DNA of 64,000 nt, taken from assembly GCF_024586455.1 (NCBI RefSeq), contig NC_065922.1:1860001-1924000 (forward strand), in the 5' to 3' direction. A program made the position numbers and the translations under genes. Below the pieces are notes generated by a model, which did no database searches, had not been told where the DNA came from, and was given only the letters and a program-made list of their open reading frames with translations. Source of the DNA: Bactrocera neohumeralis. Taxonomy: Eukaryota; Arthropoda; Insecta; Diptera; Tephritidae. This document shows positions 12,837 through 22,757 of the stretch, one piece after another; the stretch's first letter is position 1; every line of letters begins with the position of its first letter.

Positions 12837-12932
12837 GTTATGGCATTTTATAAGTTTACATTTATTAATATTTTGTGGGCGTTGCAGTGGTCCGATTACG
12901 CTCATGATATCATCAATAGATCTAAATTCTTA
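12837..12932 (+). repeat. Direct duplication, copy 1 (96 bp)
   Basis: Starts GTTATGGCATTTTATAAG and ends ATAGATCTAAATTCTTA. It is identical base for base, as read by eye, to 12996-13091. The sequence is part of the body of element A; related copies of that family carry this block once (recalled). Confidence 0.9.
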
Positions 12933-12995
12933 CTCAAGTTATCGCTTACACGAGCTGACAGCCATTTATATATTTATATATAAGTGTTTATTTTC

Positions 12996-13091
12996 GTTAT
13001 GGCATTTTATAAGTTTACATTTATTAATATTTTGTGGGCGTTGCAGTGGTCCGATTACGCTCATGATATCATCAATAGATCTAAATTCTTA
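12996..13091 (+). repeat. Direct duplication, copy 2 (96 bp)
   Basis: Second copy of the 96-bp block, offset by 159 bp from the first. The 63-bp spacer ends in TTTATATATTTATATATAAG, and similar TATATTTATA sequence follows copy 2, so AT-rich slippage or unequal exchange is a likely cause. Confidence 0.9.
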
Positions 13092-13599
13092 ATTATTTAT
13101 ATATATTTATATATATATTTATATAAAAGTCCATATCTTTTTCGAATATTTTTAAGTGATACCAACAACTATTAGGCGAACAAAGCTATTATACTGCTTA
13201 GCGACATGTTGCATGAGTATAAAAAATAACAACCTGAAGTGCTTAAAGAAAAAGTGTAATTATATTGAAATTGGAATAGAACTTGCATAATAATTGAGTT
13301 ATTTTTAATTGCTACTTTTTACAAAGATTGAAGGATGTAATGCAGGTTGCCTCCCGGGTATCGCTAAATAATCTGCGGCATTCACGGCCTTTCAACACCT
13401 GAACTCGACCTTCGCTTACGGTAGTGGCATTTTGCCACCCGAGTATGATGGAGTCATATGTCCAATTATGTAAAACCCTGGCAGGCTTCAGAGTTTCACT
13501 CCATTGGTACACATAATTCGTAAAGTATTGAGCGTCATATTCTTCACGAACGCTACCCGTTTTTTCGTCCGTACGTTTTTTATATTTCCAGTTTTTACA

Positions 13600-14215
13600 C
13601 ACTTATCTATGCTGCTGAATGGCAGTGAAGGCATAATATCGGGAGATAGCGAACCCGATTTCCTAATCGATGACGATGAGCAAACGTTCGAATAGCAATT
13701 ACCCGCCTGAAGAACAACAAAGCGAAACATGCATCAGCTTCTTTGTAGAATATGGTCGGATGAAAGAATGCCCGATGATTGGAATTTAAGTGTGCTTTGT
13801 CCAATCCACAAAACGGGAGACCTCACAATCTGCGCCAACCACCAACAACAAACTGATTGGACCTTATCAGTGTGGCTTTAAGCCTGAAAAATCAACAACT
13901 GACCAGATATTCACCAAGCGCCAAATCTTGGAAAAGACACGTGAAAGGAGAATCGACACACACCACCTCTTCGTCGATTTCAAAGCTGCTTTCGCTGCAC
14001 GAAAAGGAACTGCCTGCCGGCAAAACTAATACGGCTGTGTAAACTGACGTTGAGCAACACGAAAAGCTCCGTCAGGATCGAGAAGGACCTATCCGAGCCG
14101 TTCGATACAAAACGAGGTTTCAGACAAGCCTATCGTGCGACTTCTTCAAGCGGCTGCTGAAGAAAATAATTCGAGCTGCAAAGCTTAATCGAGCAGATAC
14201 CATCTTCACTTGGCT
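13600..14215 (+). pseudogene. RTE/R1-like LINE reverse transcriptase fragment
   Basis: Decayed pol fragment of a non-LTR retrotransposon. In order are seen an acidic linker GDSEPDFLIDDDEQTFE (13640-13692), AITRLKNNKAK (13696-13730, normally followed by AxGxDGxPAE, here lost), IWSDERMPDDWNLSVLCPIH (about 13750-13810), the RT motif YQCGFKPEKSTTDQIF (about 13866-13913), LEKTRERRIDTHHLFVDFKA (13929-13988, holding the first catalytic Asp), LSNTKSSVRIEKDLSEPFDT (about 14050-14110) and KRGFRQ. The motifs lie in at least three frames, and the YADD box is missing. This LINE type is very common in tephritid genomes (recalled). The fragment at 30040-30477 is the C-terminal end of a similar element. Confidence 0.8.
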
Positions 14216-14329
14216 GCAGTTGGTATCCCGAATTGGCGCCAAATTGCAAAAAGAAGAAAGGATTGGCGCGCTGTTGTTAACTCAGCTATAACCGCGTTAG
14301 GGGTGCCTACGCCAGTAAAGAAGAACAAT

Positions 14330-16035
14330 TGAAAGGTTGGAAATTGATCAAATTATCGTATGTCTGACTTTGGAGATTTTCAAAGGACTTCTCCTATTTT
14401 CATGCATTTATTTTAACACCCAATCAATATTTTTGAAACTCAGAGAAGCTTTTGTACTTATGTAAGTGCATATTCGGGCGCAGCGATGTGTGCGTTTAAG
14501 TGATATGATAAATAATGCGAAAGAGCGCATCGCATATTCTGGTTAATGTTTATTCTGGTTAACAACGTTGTTGCAACATGGCATTTGTGGACAAATGGAC
14601 AAATTACTTTGAGGTGAATGCCAAAGCAGCTGCAAATAAACCGCAATGAGAACAACATAAACACGAGTAAATTCAACGGCCGAATGCAACAAAAACAACA
14701 AATGCAAAAGCACACAAACAGTTGAAATTAAATCCACGAAATAGTGAATCGCATCAAAGAAGCAAGGACTAAAGAAAGAAAAAACACTATCAAATAGCGA
14801 ATAATGTGTGAAAAGCGCTGAAAAGCAGCAACAAAACCCTTTTGCAACTGCAACGAAACGCAAATGCACTTTAGATGCAGCGGTTCAACAGCCAATGCTC
14901 GGACGGCTTCGGCCCGTTGCGGTTGTTGCACATTACGGCCGAGCGAACAGCAGCGGTGGCAGGGAGGAGATAGTGCGCCGGACATGGAAAGAGGGGCGGC
15001 AAATATTTAATTACACCACAGCTTTATGCATTTTTAAAATCAATTAAGTTATTTTGAGTTTTGCGCGTTTTTATTTTACGAGTTTTTGGATAAATTAAGC
15101 TACACACAACTGATCACCGGCCGTTTTTATTTATGCCGCAAAAATAAACCATATGAATCTATGGCAATACACACGCTCACTAACATGCAACGCCGCAAGG
15201 TGGGATGGAAATAGGTGGAGCGATCCAGGCGGGGAGTGAGAGGACCGAGCAGCGCAGATACGGTTTAATTATAACAAAATATTTGATTTAATTTTGTAAA
15301 TACGCTTGTAGGCCATAAAAAGCAATTACATCAAAATGATACGCCAACTGCCGCTGCCAACTGCACCGAGAGAAGCTGTCAGTTGGGGCCTTAAATATTG
15401 GTGGAGCTTGCGACTTAAAGCCATGTCAAAAGCTTAAGGCTCGCCATTTGCTTTTTTCTCTCACTGCAACTCGTTTGAAGTGCAACTGATACATTGTTGC
15501 AAATTTTAGCTAAAATAGTCCAAAGCATTACTGGTTGCCATTTTACAGAGTCAGAGTGGGCCCAAACGGCACCCGACTCGCTTGTGTTTCGTAAATGCAC
15601 GTAAGCGCTCAGTGGAAATGCAACAACTCAACCGCAAAGGCCACTTTGGCCACACGCTCGAGTCCACTTGATGGCGTTCGACGCGTAGCAAGTGCAAAAC
15701 GGTCCGTTGGAGCACCGAAAAATTCAAATACAAGCGAATTCAGCGGCAGTCAGCCACTTGACTGCCAAGTGAATTGTAGCAAGGTGCACAAAGCAGTCAA
15801 CGGTGCGGCAGAAAACATACAAAATCACCCACTAGACCAGCAAATTGACATAAGCACATTGCTTATGACCGACTAACTGTGGCAAGTGGCTTGCAGTTGC
15901 CCCAAATGGCTAATTCGGATACGAAGTGCCACAGGCCAGGAGGGGGCACGCAGGGATAACAGTAAATGGAGGTAAATGGCACTGCACTATATGTTGTGTT
16001 ATAATAAAAATAATAATAAATTTGTTGCAAAATAA
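14330..16035. other. Intergenic DNA, no gene recognised
   Basis: Contains A-rich, CAA-rich stretches (14630-14840) and GC-richer patches near 14880-15000 and 15200-15260. The open frames overlap on both strands and show no domain. Confidence 0.45.
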
Positions 16036-16039
16036 TGGT

Positions 16040-17553
16040 ATATCTCATCTTAAAACTATGTCAAAATTCTGGAAAATTTAAACCTACTGACGTACCCTAT
16101 TTTGGATTAAGTTAAGAAAACATATTTGATCTTCATGCCAGGACTTCAGTTTAATTTCTCTATATATGGCAACTATATGCTATAGTTTTCTGATATTGGC
16201 AGTTTCGTTAAACTATCACCATCTTAGTGAGAGAGGACGTGTGTAGAATTTCAGATGGATATCTGAAAAACTGAGAGACGGGCATAGCTAAATCGACCCT
16301 GATCGTCACTCTGATCATTTATATATATATTGGGTAGTCCAAAAAGTCCTTTCGTATTTCTAATCAAAGTTCAAGTTATTTTTTTATATTTATAATGAAC
16401 TTTAATGAACCAAATATGTACCATTTTGGTCGATCACTTTTTGCCATTTTTCCGCTAGAGACATTATTCCATCAGTGTAAAACTTTTCTGGTTTCTCGGC
16501 TTTTTTTTATAGGCTTCTCTTGAAGCCAACTATGTATACTCCATTAAGGGAGTTCTGCATTGACCGAAACAAATGGTAGTCCGATGATGTAAGTTCAGGC
16601 CAATAAGGTGAATGCATCAAAACTTCCCAGCTAAGCTCATCAAAGATGTGCGTGGCCCTTTCTGTTAATCAGTTCTGACGGTTTATTTTTCGATTGCTTG
16701 CTTCAATCTCATCAGTTGCTGACAGTAAAATGTGGAGTCAATCGTTCGACCAGGCTGGAACAGCTTATAGTGGATGATTCTTTTCCAATCTCATCAAACA
16801 CTCAGCATAACCTTTCGAGGCATCAATCCTAGCTTTGCGACCATTTTTTGACCATGATCTTTTTCACACATTATTGTCGTACGAGTATTTGATCCATTTT
16901 TCATTTAATTCGGTCCATTCATCAATTCATGTGGTATCCAAACATCGATCTTCTTTTTGTAGTCAGCCGTTTTTAAATGGTTCAAAACCGTTTGATGATG
17001 AAGGTTAAGTTCCTTAGCGATATCTGCTGCTTATGTGACGGTCCTGCTCAACCTTTCCATAGTTTCATCGACTTCTTCAACGATACGTCAACCAGTGCGA
17101 GGTGTATATTTCACATCGAAATTTTCAGAACGGAAGTGAGCGAACCATTGTTGTTCTAGACGAACAGATACAACATCGTCTCCGTAAACTTCACAAATTT
17201 TGTTGGTAGCTCGCGTGGCATTCTTCCTCTTTTTGTACAAAATTTCAGAATATAGCGAATTTCTTCGTTATTTTCACTAACTTTTGTACAGCTATAACTT
17301 TTTTTCAACTTTCCGACTTTAATTTTATTTTAGTAAAAATGAAGCTTAAAACCTCACCTTTCCAAGACTATATGGTTTGACACAATGTGATTAGTAGCAC
17401 TGGAGATATATTGCTGCAACGACATCCATTGAAAAAATACGAAAAGACATTTTCGACTACCAATATTTATTTATATACTAATGTACTTCTTAGGGTCTCC
17501 GACGTTTTATCTTCTCATCAAGGTAAATTTAACATGCCATGTTCACGGTATAA
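16040..17553 (-). repeat. Older repeat (C-like, minus strand) split by a mariner
   Basis: The left part (to 16329) ends GACGGGCATAGCTAAATCGA, then a stretch leading into TATATATATA. The right part (from 17464) continues TTTATTTATATACTAATG, GGGTCTCCGACGTTTTATCT and then TAACATGCC. Joined, they read as the reverse complement of the start of the repeat at 11855-12515. The limit on the left is unclear because that part is badly decayed. Confidence 0.55.
16330..17463 (-). mobile_element. mariner element, nearly full length, transposase dead
   Basis: A 1134-bp mariner with terminal inverted repeats TTGGGTAGTCCAAAAAGTCC (left) and, on the other strand, TTGGTAGTCGAAAATGTC (right), flanked by TA at 16328-16329 and 17464-17465. 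The transposase lies on the minus strand. Visible pieces are RLEQQWFAHFRSENFDVKYT (about 17155-17096), AADIAKELNLHHQTVLNHLK (helix-turn-helix, about 17030-16972), WIPHEL (about 16935, the mariner WVPHEL motif), YCQQLMRLKQAIEK (about 16735-16693), YWPELTSSDYHLFRSMQNSL (about 16600-16541, containing the third catalytic Asp) and EKWQKVIDQNGTY. The segment with the second Asp (HHDNA) is deleted, and there are several stops and frame changes. The element is non-autonomous but structurally complete at both ends. Confidence 0.9.
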
Positions 17554-17554
17554 A

Positions 17555-20200
17555 AAATTTAACTTTGTTCATAATTATTAATTTAGGACATTATCTTGGG
17601 CGCCAAAATTACAAATTGCGTAGCGCAGGGCGAAAATATTAGGTAAACCGAATATGTATTTGCTTACTCCAGCTCATCTCGCAAGTCCCAGGTGGGTCAT
17701 ATTTATAACTTTCCTAAGTAACATTCAAATTGAAGCATCTACCCTTAAAATTGAGATCACTTGTATTTAAGTTTTCTGATCTTAGTTCTATTATACGGTA
17801 ATAAATCCGCTGTTTTTTTAAATAAAACTGACACTTAGGAGTCTAGTTCAATCAACCGCTCTGCATTTGATATACAAGACACTTTATGAATTGAAACCAC
17901 AATCCTGGATTTGAAATTGTATTAAGTAAAGAACTCAATTATATATTACCTTGTACGGTCGTATTATTGTTTCACTTAGTCATAGGCATCTTGTTTCAAA
18001 AATAAGAGTATCGGCAAAAGCCCAACAGTCTTGCCAAAAAAACTCAAACCGTTCTTTACCATAACAAAAATTGCAACGCTAAAAGTACGCAAAAACCTGA
18101 GGAATTCCAAGAAAAAGAAAAAAATGGCGAATTACCCCTGTAATCGGCGAAACTGATTTCCTCAAAAAACAAAGAAATTTATGAAAGTATGCAGCATGCC
18201 CACACTGCGACTACAAAACGATGGCAAATGGACAAGAAAAAGCAGCAAGGCAGCAAATGCGCCGCCAAATATGCAACGAGAAAAAATCGAGTCGCTTAGT
18301 GCACACCCACATACTCACTAAAAAAAATTAAAGTGAATACATGCGCTCAACTTGTGCCCACCCCAAGAACCAGTCCGCATGCATACACTCCCCAGCTGGC
18401 GCTTTCTCACTCATACACGCACAAGCCGCGCCGTGGGTGTTGTTGCATCGACCGAAAGCGCGCGATGGAGCTGCACGCAGCTGCTTGCTTTGTTTGCTGC
18501 GCTCCTGTTCACGGGCATGTCTGGCATCAACATGGCGCATGACAGCCACAGCGGCGCGTCTCGTGTGTGTGTGCTTGAGTGAGTGAGCGAGTCGGTGAGT
18601 CAGTCAGCCGGTGTTTACGCATACCCAAGCAAAGATTTGTGCGCTCACAAGACGTGTGGGCCACTCGGACCACAATCAGTGCGGACGAAATGTGGACGGT
18701 GGCGACATATGGCCAGGGCCACCTCCAACCGGCTCCAACGCGACAGCTTAACTTCGAAATCGACATCTGCTACTCGTACATATTGCCATTTGCCAAGTCT
18801 GGATGTGTGCATGCGTGAGTGTAAGAGAGTTTGCATGTCGATTTGTCGTGGTCGTTCTGTGCCGGCGATTGTTTTGCAACATCTTTTCCCTTTTCGCTTA
18901 TTTTTAGAAAATTTCGCCGGCACGCGCCACTCGACAGAAAAAGAAACTGCAACGCTTCCAAGGACGAATTTTTTGGCAGTTTTTCTGTTGAGTCGCGTGC
19001 AGTGAGTGGCACGACGCCGTGTTCCTTCTTTTGTGCACTTTTGAGTTAGCTTTTTTGCAACACACACACCCACACAAGCGCGAATTCGAATTTTTTCATG
19101 CACCTCTACACTTGTCTGCATGCATGTGTGTGTGTGTGGAGTGTGCATATGTGCCGTGTTGACGATATGAATGAAAATTTACCTCTCGACTTTTGTAATA
19201 TTTTTGAATTGCCTTACTCCGAAGTCGATACACACGTACGTGTGTTTGTAGTTGCTGCAGACAGTTTTTTATGCACTTGCCACAATTTGTTTACATGCAG
19301 TTTTTTCAACTTCTTTGTCTTTGAGTTGCAAAAGAAAAAGGAAGCCCCACAAAAACATTGTGGCATCACAAACACACATGCATGCACACACATACACACA
19401 GCGTGCTGGGACTGTTGTTGGGGGAAAGTGTGCCAAATATGCTGATAACTTGCTTTTATCACCTCAATCACTTCATTGATGAAATTCGGAAGTATAACGG
19501 TTTTCTTCTTTTACAGTGCCTGCATATTTATACACATGTGTGGGTTCGAACCAATGATACTACCGTGTGGCAAAAGAACACACTTGATTGAATGTTTTGC
19601 ATTGTAAATGGCAAAAACACATTCCGCTTTTATTTTCAATCTTACAGTTATGAAAATACATGTGTCTATGACATAGACTATATGTATCCTTCGTGTGTAT
19701 GTGGCTTTATCTATGGATATCTTTACACAGGCACAACTTATTTATCTGATTACCATTTATGAATTTATAATAATTGTGTTCTCAACTTTCTACTTTTGCA
19801 AACTACTTAAAAAGCTTAATTAAATTGTTGAATATCTAGTACATCAAAAAGACACATGTTCTGTGAAATTAAAGCCAATTCTTTCTGAAGCGGACTACCA
19901 GTAAGTAAGTTGATCTTAAGATAGTATTCCTGAAATGGAAGTCATACGAATGAGTGTCGGTCATTTATTTATGTGATTCTGTGAGCAAAATGTTTTTCTC
20001 CACTTCCTTCAAATGTTCTTATATAGTTGGCATAACTAAATGCTCATGATGGTATGCCCAACAATTTCATTATACTATATATCAATCAGCTACTATCAAT
20101 TTCGTAGTCCGCTAATCCAGAATTTCATTCCGAAAGTTTCAGATGTTTTCGCCTATAGCATATGGATTAATATCTACAGCCTTCTCATAAAACTGTCACT
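17555..20200. other. Intergenic DNA, simple repeats, no gene recognised
   Basis: 18340-18830 is GC-richer with several overlapping open frames in all frames. 18583-19148 has long frames on both strands (140 and 167 codons), but neither shows a domain. CA/TG microsatellite stretches lie at 19060-19078 and 19120-19140. Nothing else could be supported. Confidence 0.45.
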
Positions 20201-20209
20201 AACTCCTCA

Positions 20210-20720
20210 GCTTTCCTTCTTTTCCGCCAAATAACCGGCTGCTAATAACTGGTTTTTAATACTGTATCTAAAACTGGGTCCATTCCACACTGCCAATTGG
20301 TACCGAAAATGCCTAGCATTCTCAGGGCGCTGATCAACGCATTGATATTTGATCCGCTGTACTTCCCCCAGCGGGTAAGGGAAGAATTTTCCCGCGGTAT
20401 AGTATGCCTGTCGTAATAGGCGACTATAATCCATATGTACTGTGTCTGTTTTTTGGGCTTGCCTTGAAATTTCAGTACAGTCTGTGTCAGAAATAGTGTC
20501 ATAATACTCAGCTTGAAATGATATTATAGACTTTGAATGAATTCTTCTTCCTTCTAATGAAAAGACATTCGAATCTCAAGCGACAAATGTCACCAGTCAA
20601 TAGGCTGTTGGGTGCTCAACTGGTAGAAGCAAAAGCTACAAGGTCTGACAGGAGACTTAAATCTCGTACCACGGGGAGCATTTATCCCTTGGAGTTTACT
20701 CCAATCTGCTCTTTGGGTTT
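20210..20720 (+). repeat. Probable LINE 5' region debris
   Basis: Contains CTTCCCCCAGCGGGTAAGGG (about 20362), TGCCTGTCGTAATAGGCGAC (about 20406) and TCGTACCACGGGGAGCATTT (about 20663). These words recur, from memory, in the 5' part of tephritid LINEs and their derived repeats. No RT or endonuclease motif is present. This is recognition from memory only. Confidence 0.35.
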
Positions 20721-20769
20721 GTGGAGATTCCAGCTGAGCACTTCAAACCACCGGCAATTAGCGCTAATC

Positions 20770-22755
20770 TAATGCAACTTAAGCAAATTGTGGCGGCGTT
20801 ATTTTTTCTCCACTTTTTCTGTTCATTTTCCTAATTGTTCTATTACGGTACTAAACGGTGCAAAGTGCTGCGATGTCACAGATAAGCCCAGCAGCGATTT
20901 GCATATGCACAAGTACATTGGCTCGCAGAGGTGTGAATGTGTGCAGAGAGAGTTCTGGCACCACATTTGACGGCAATCGAAAGCAGACAACAAAAGAAAT
21001 GTTGCAAGCAAAACCAGCATCGAAAGATTGGACGACATCAACAACAGTTGCGGCGCCCACCTCCGCCGCCTCCTACTGGCAACTTGGTCCACACAGTGCC
21101 GGCTACTTCACGTGCTGCTTGCAACGGCAGCAGACTCAGCAGCAGCAATATAATCATTCATTTACCACCTGCCCCAAACTGCAAAGTGAAGCTTCCACCG
21201 TTGCAAGGTGGCCACAAAATAATTTTTGTTCTTCTGCTTGCAACTCTGCGAGCACGACGAGGGGGTTGGTGCACAGTCATCGCATAAAGAGTGCAAAGCG
21301 TCGAAATTGCTGGAAAATTGTGCCAAAGTGTGCTGTGTCTGTGGCAGTGGCAGCGACAGTGCCTCGTGCAAGAGCCCGGAAATGTCTGGTTGTTTTTGAT
21401 GTGTCGTCGTCGTTCGGTGTGTGCGTGCGTGTGTCTGTCGGGGTCAGTGCTACATGGCCCAGTCGCAACGTCTGTGAGGTGTGCACATCTGCGCTCGAGT
21501 GGGTGGTTTGAGGAGTTTTCCTTTTTCACGATGCTTTTTGCGTCATTCCAGTGCTCTTATTGCTGCTGCATGCCGCTGTGGCACGTTATTGTTGTTTGGA
21601 TTCTACAGCCACTGTTGCTGGTGGCGTTTTCTTTTTCTTTGCTGCAGCCGGTGTTTTTCATGACGTGATGTGACGCTGAGCACATGCTCCCGCCTGGTCA
21701 AAACGTGCATATGTGGCATGCCGCATGGAACGAACGAACGAATGGCATTTCTTTTTGCTCGTCGCCTGAGTGTGCTTTGTGACCTTTTGTTGCTTTGATC
21801 GTTGACTACGCCGATGGCCCAGTTTGAATGTTGCGCCATCGAATGCACACATACACACACACATACATATATGCACATATATTTACCTCATTGAGTGCTG
21901 TATGACGAGGTGTTAGTGAATCATCGGCGCGACACCGCCGATTGAGTGGGTGCTGTTTGCCACAATTTTTTGCGCGCTTGTTTGTTGTTGGCTTGGTTAG
22001 CTGGTCGCGCTTTTGACTTTTCTTGGTTTTCGCTTTTCAGCGCCGACTTCTTTTCCTTTTGCCATTTGGCATTTGTATTTCGGTATGTGTGTCCGTGTGT
22101 GGCCCGAATTTGGTGTGTACTTTTGTTCTTAACGGTCTTGGTTGCGGCTGTTGCACGGAGATTTTCGTCATGCTGATTTGATTAAGTGAACGTGGGGTTG
22201 TTGAGGGCTTGGACTTTTTGCACTGACTTTTTTTTGGGGAAGCAAAAGGAGAAAAGATGCGCTCAACAGGTGCCGGCGCCGCTTTTTGTGAGTTGTTACA
22301 GCAACAGTTGTTGGGTGGTGTGTTAGGTTGGGGTGTGTTGATGTGTCTCAAAGATTTTCTTTTTCTTATTTGATTCTGTGGCAGACAGCACGCAGGCGGC
22401 ATGTTTTCGAACTGAGTGCCACTTAGCCAACGGACAGCACTTTTTGCTGCCTTGCTGCCTTGCTGCCGGCTAGCCGCTTAGGGATGTGGGGTGATTTCAT
22501 TTGGTTGACCAGTCGTTTAGCTTCATTTGATTAATTGGTGATATTGAGGAGTGCTTTTGATGTAGGAAGTTTAATTTGTTTATGTCAACAAGTCAGCGGT
22601 ATAGGGAAATTATAGAGAAATGATTTTCTTCCGTTAGGAACAGGTATGAGCTGATTTACGATTTATCCTGGATAGGACAGAGAACTGCTGACTGGTGAAT
22701 TCACGCCCTTGGCCATCGAATGTACATGTATATATACGAAGAAACATATTATATA
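20770..22755. other. Intergenic DNA, no gene recognised
   Basis: Many overlapping frames up to 217 codons (20858-21511) occur on both strands in a GC-richer, CAG/CAA-rich stretch. None has a domain. An (AC)n/ATACAT microsatellite lies at 21844-21882. It may be regulatory or intronic DNA. Confidence 0.45.
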
Positions 22756-22757
22756 AT

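Larger units (their letters stand above)
11137..13230 (+). repeat. Dispersed element A, with nested repeats
   Basis: The head ACAAGTATGCAAAGGCTAAG followed by TTCGAGTGTAACCGAACATT, and the tail GTTGCATGAGTATAAAA preceded by ACTATTAGGCGAACAAAGC, are those of a dispersed repeat widespread in flies (recalled, not searched). Head segment 11174-11197 and tail segment 13204-13226 are imperfect inverted repeats: CAAGTTGCAAAAGCATGAAAT against CATGTTGCATGAGTATAAAAA. The same head and tail recur at 22758-25095. No coding sequence is recognised. The body is interrupted by the repeats at 11855-12515 and 12520-12760, and part of it (12837-12932) is duplicated. Confidence 0.65.

Noticed and set aside
15160..15260. 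GC-rich patch as an RNA gene
   Set aside because: No stem pattern or conserved motif was found.
18645..19148. 167-codon minus-strand frame opposite a 140-codon plus frame
   Set aside because: Both strands open over the same bases, no domain, and microsatellite sequence (CA/TG) at one end.
20858..21511. 217-codon plus-strand frame
   Set aside because: CAG/CAA-rich low-complexity translation with competing frames; nothing recognisable.
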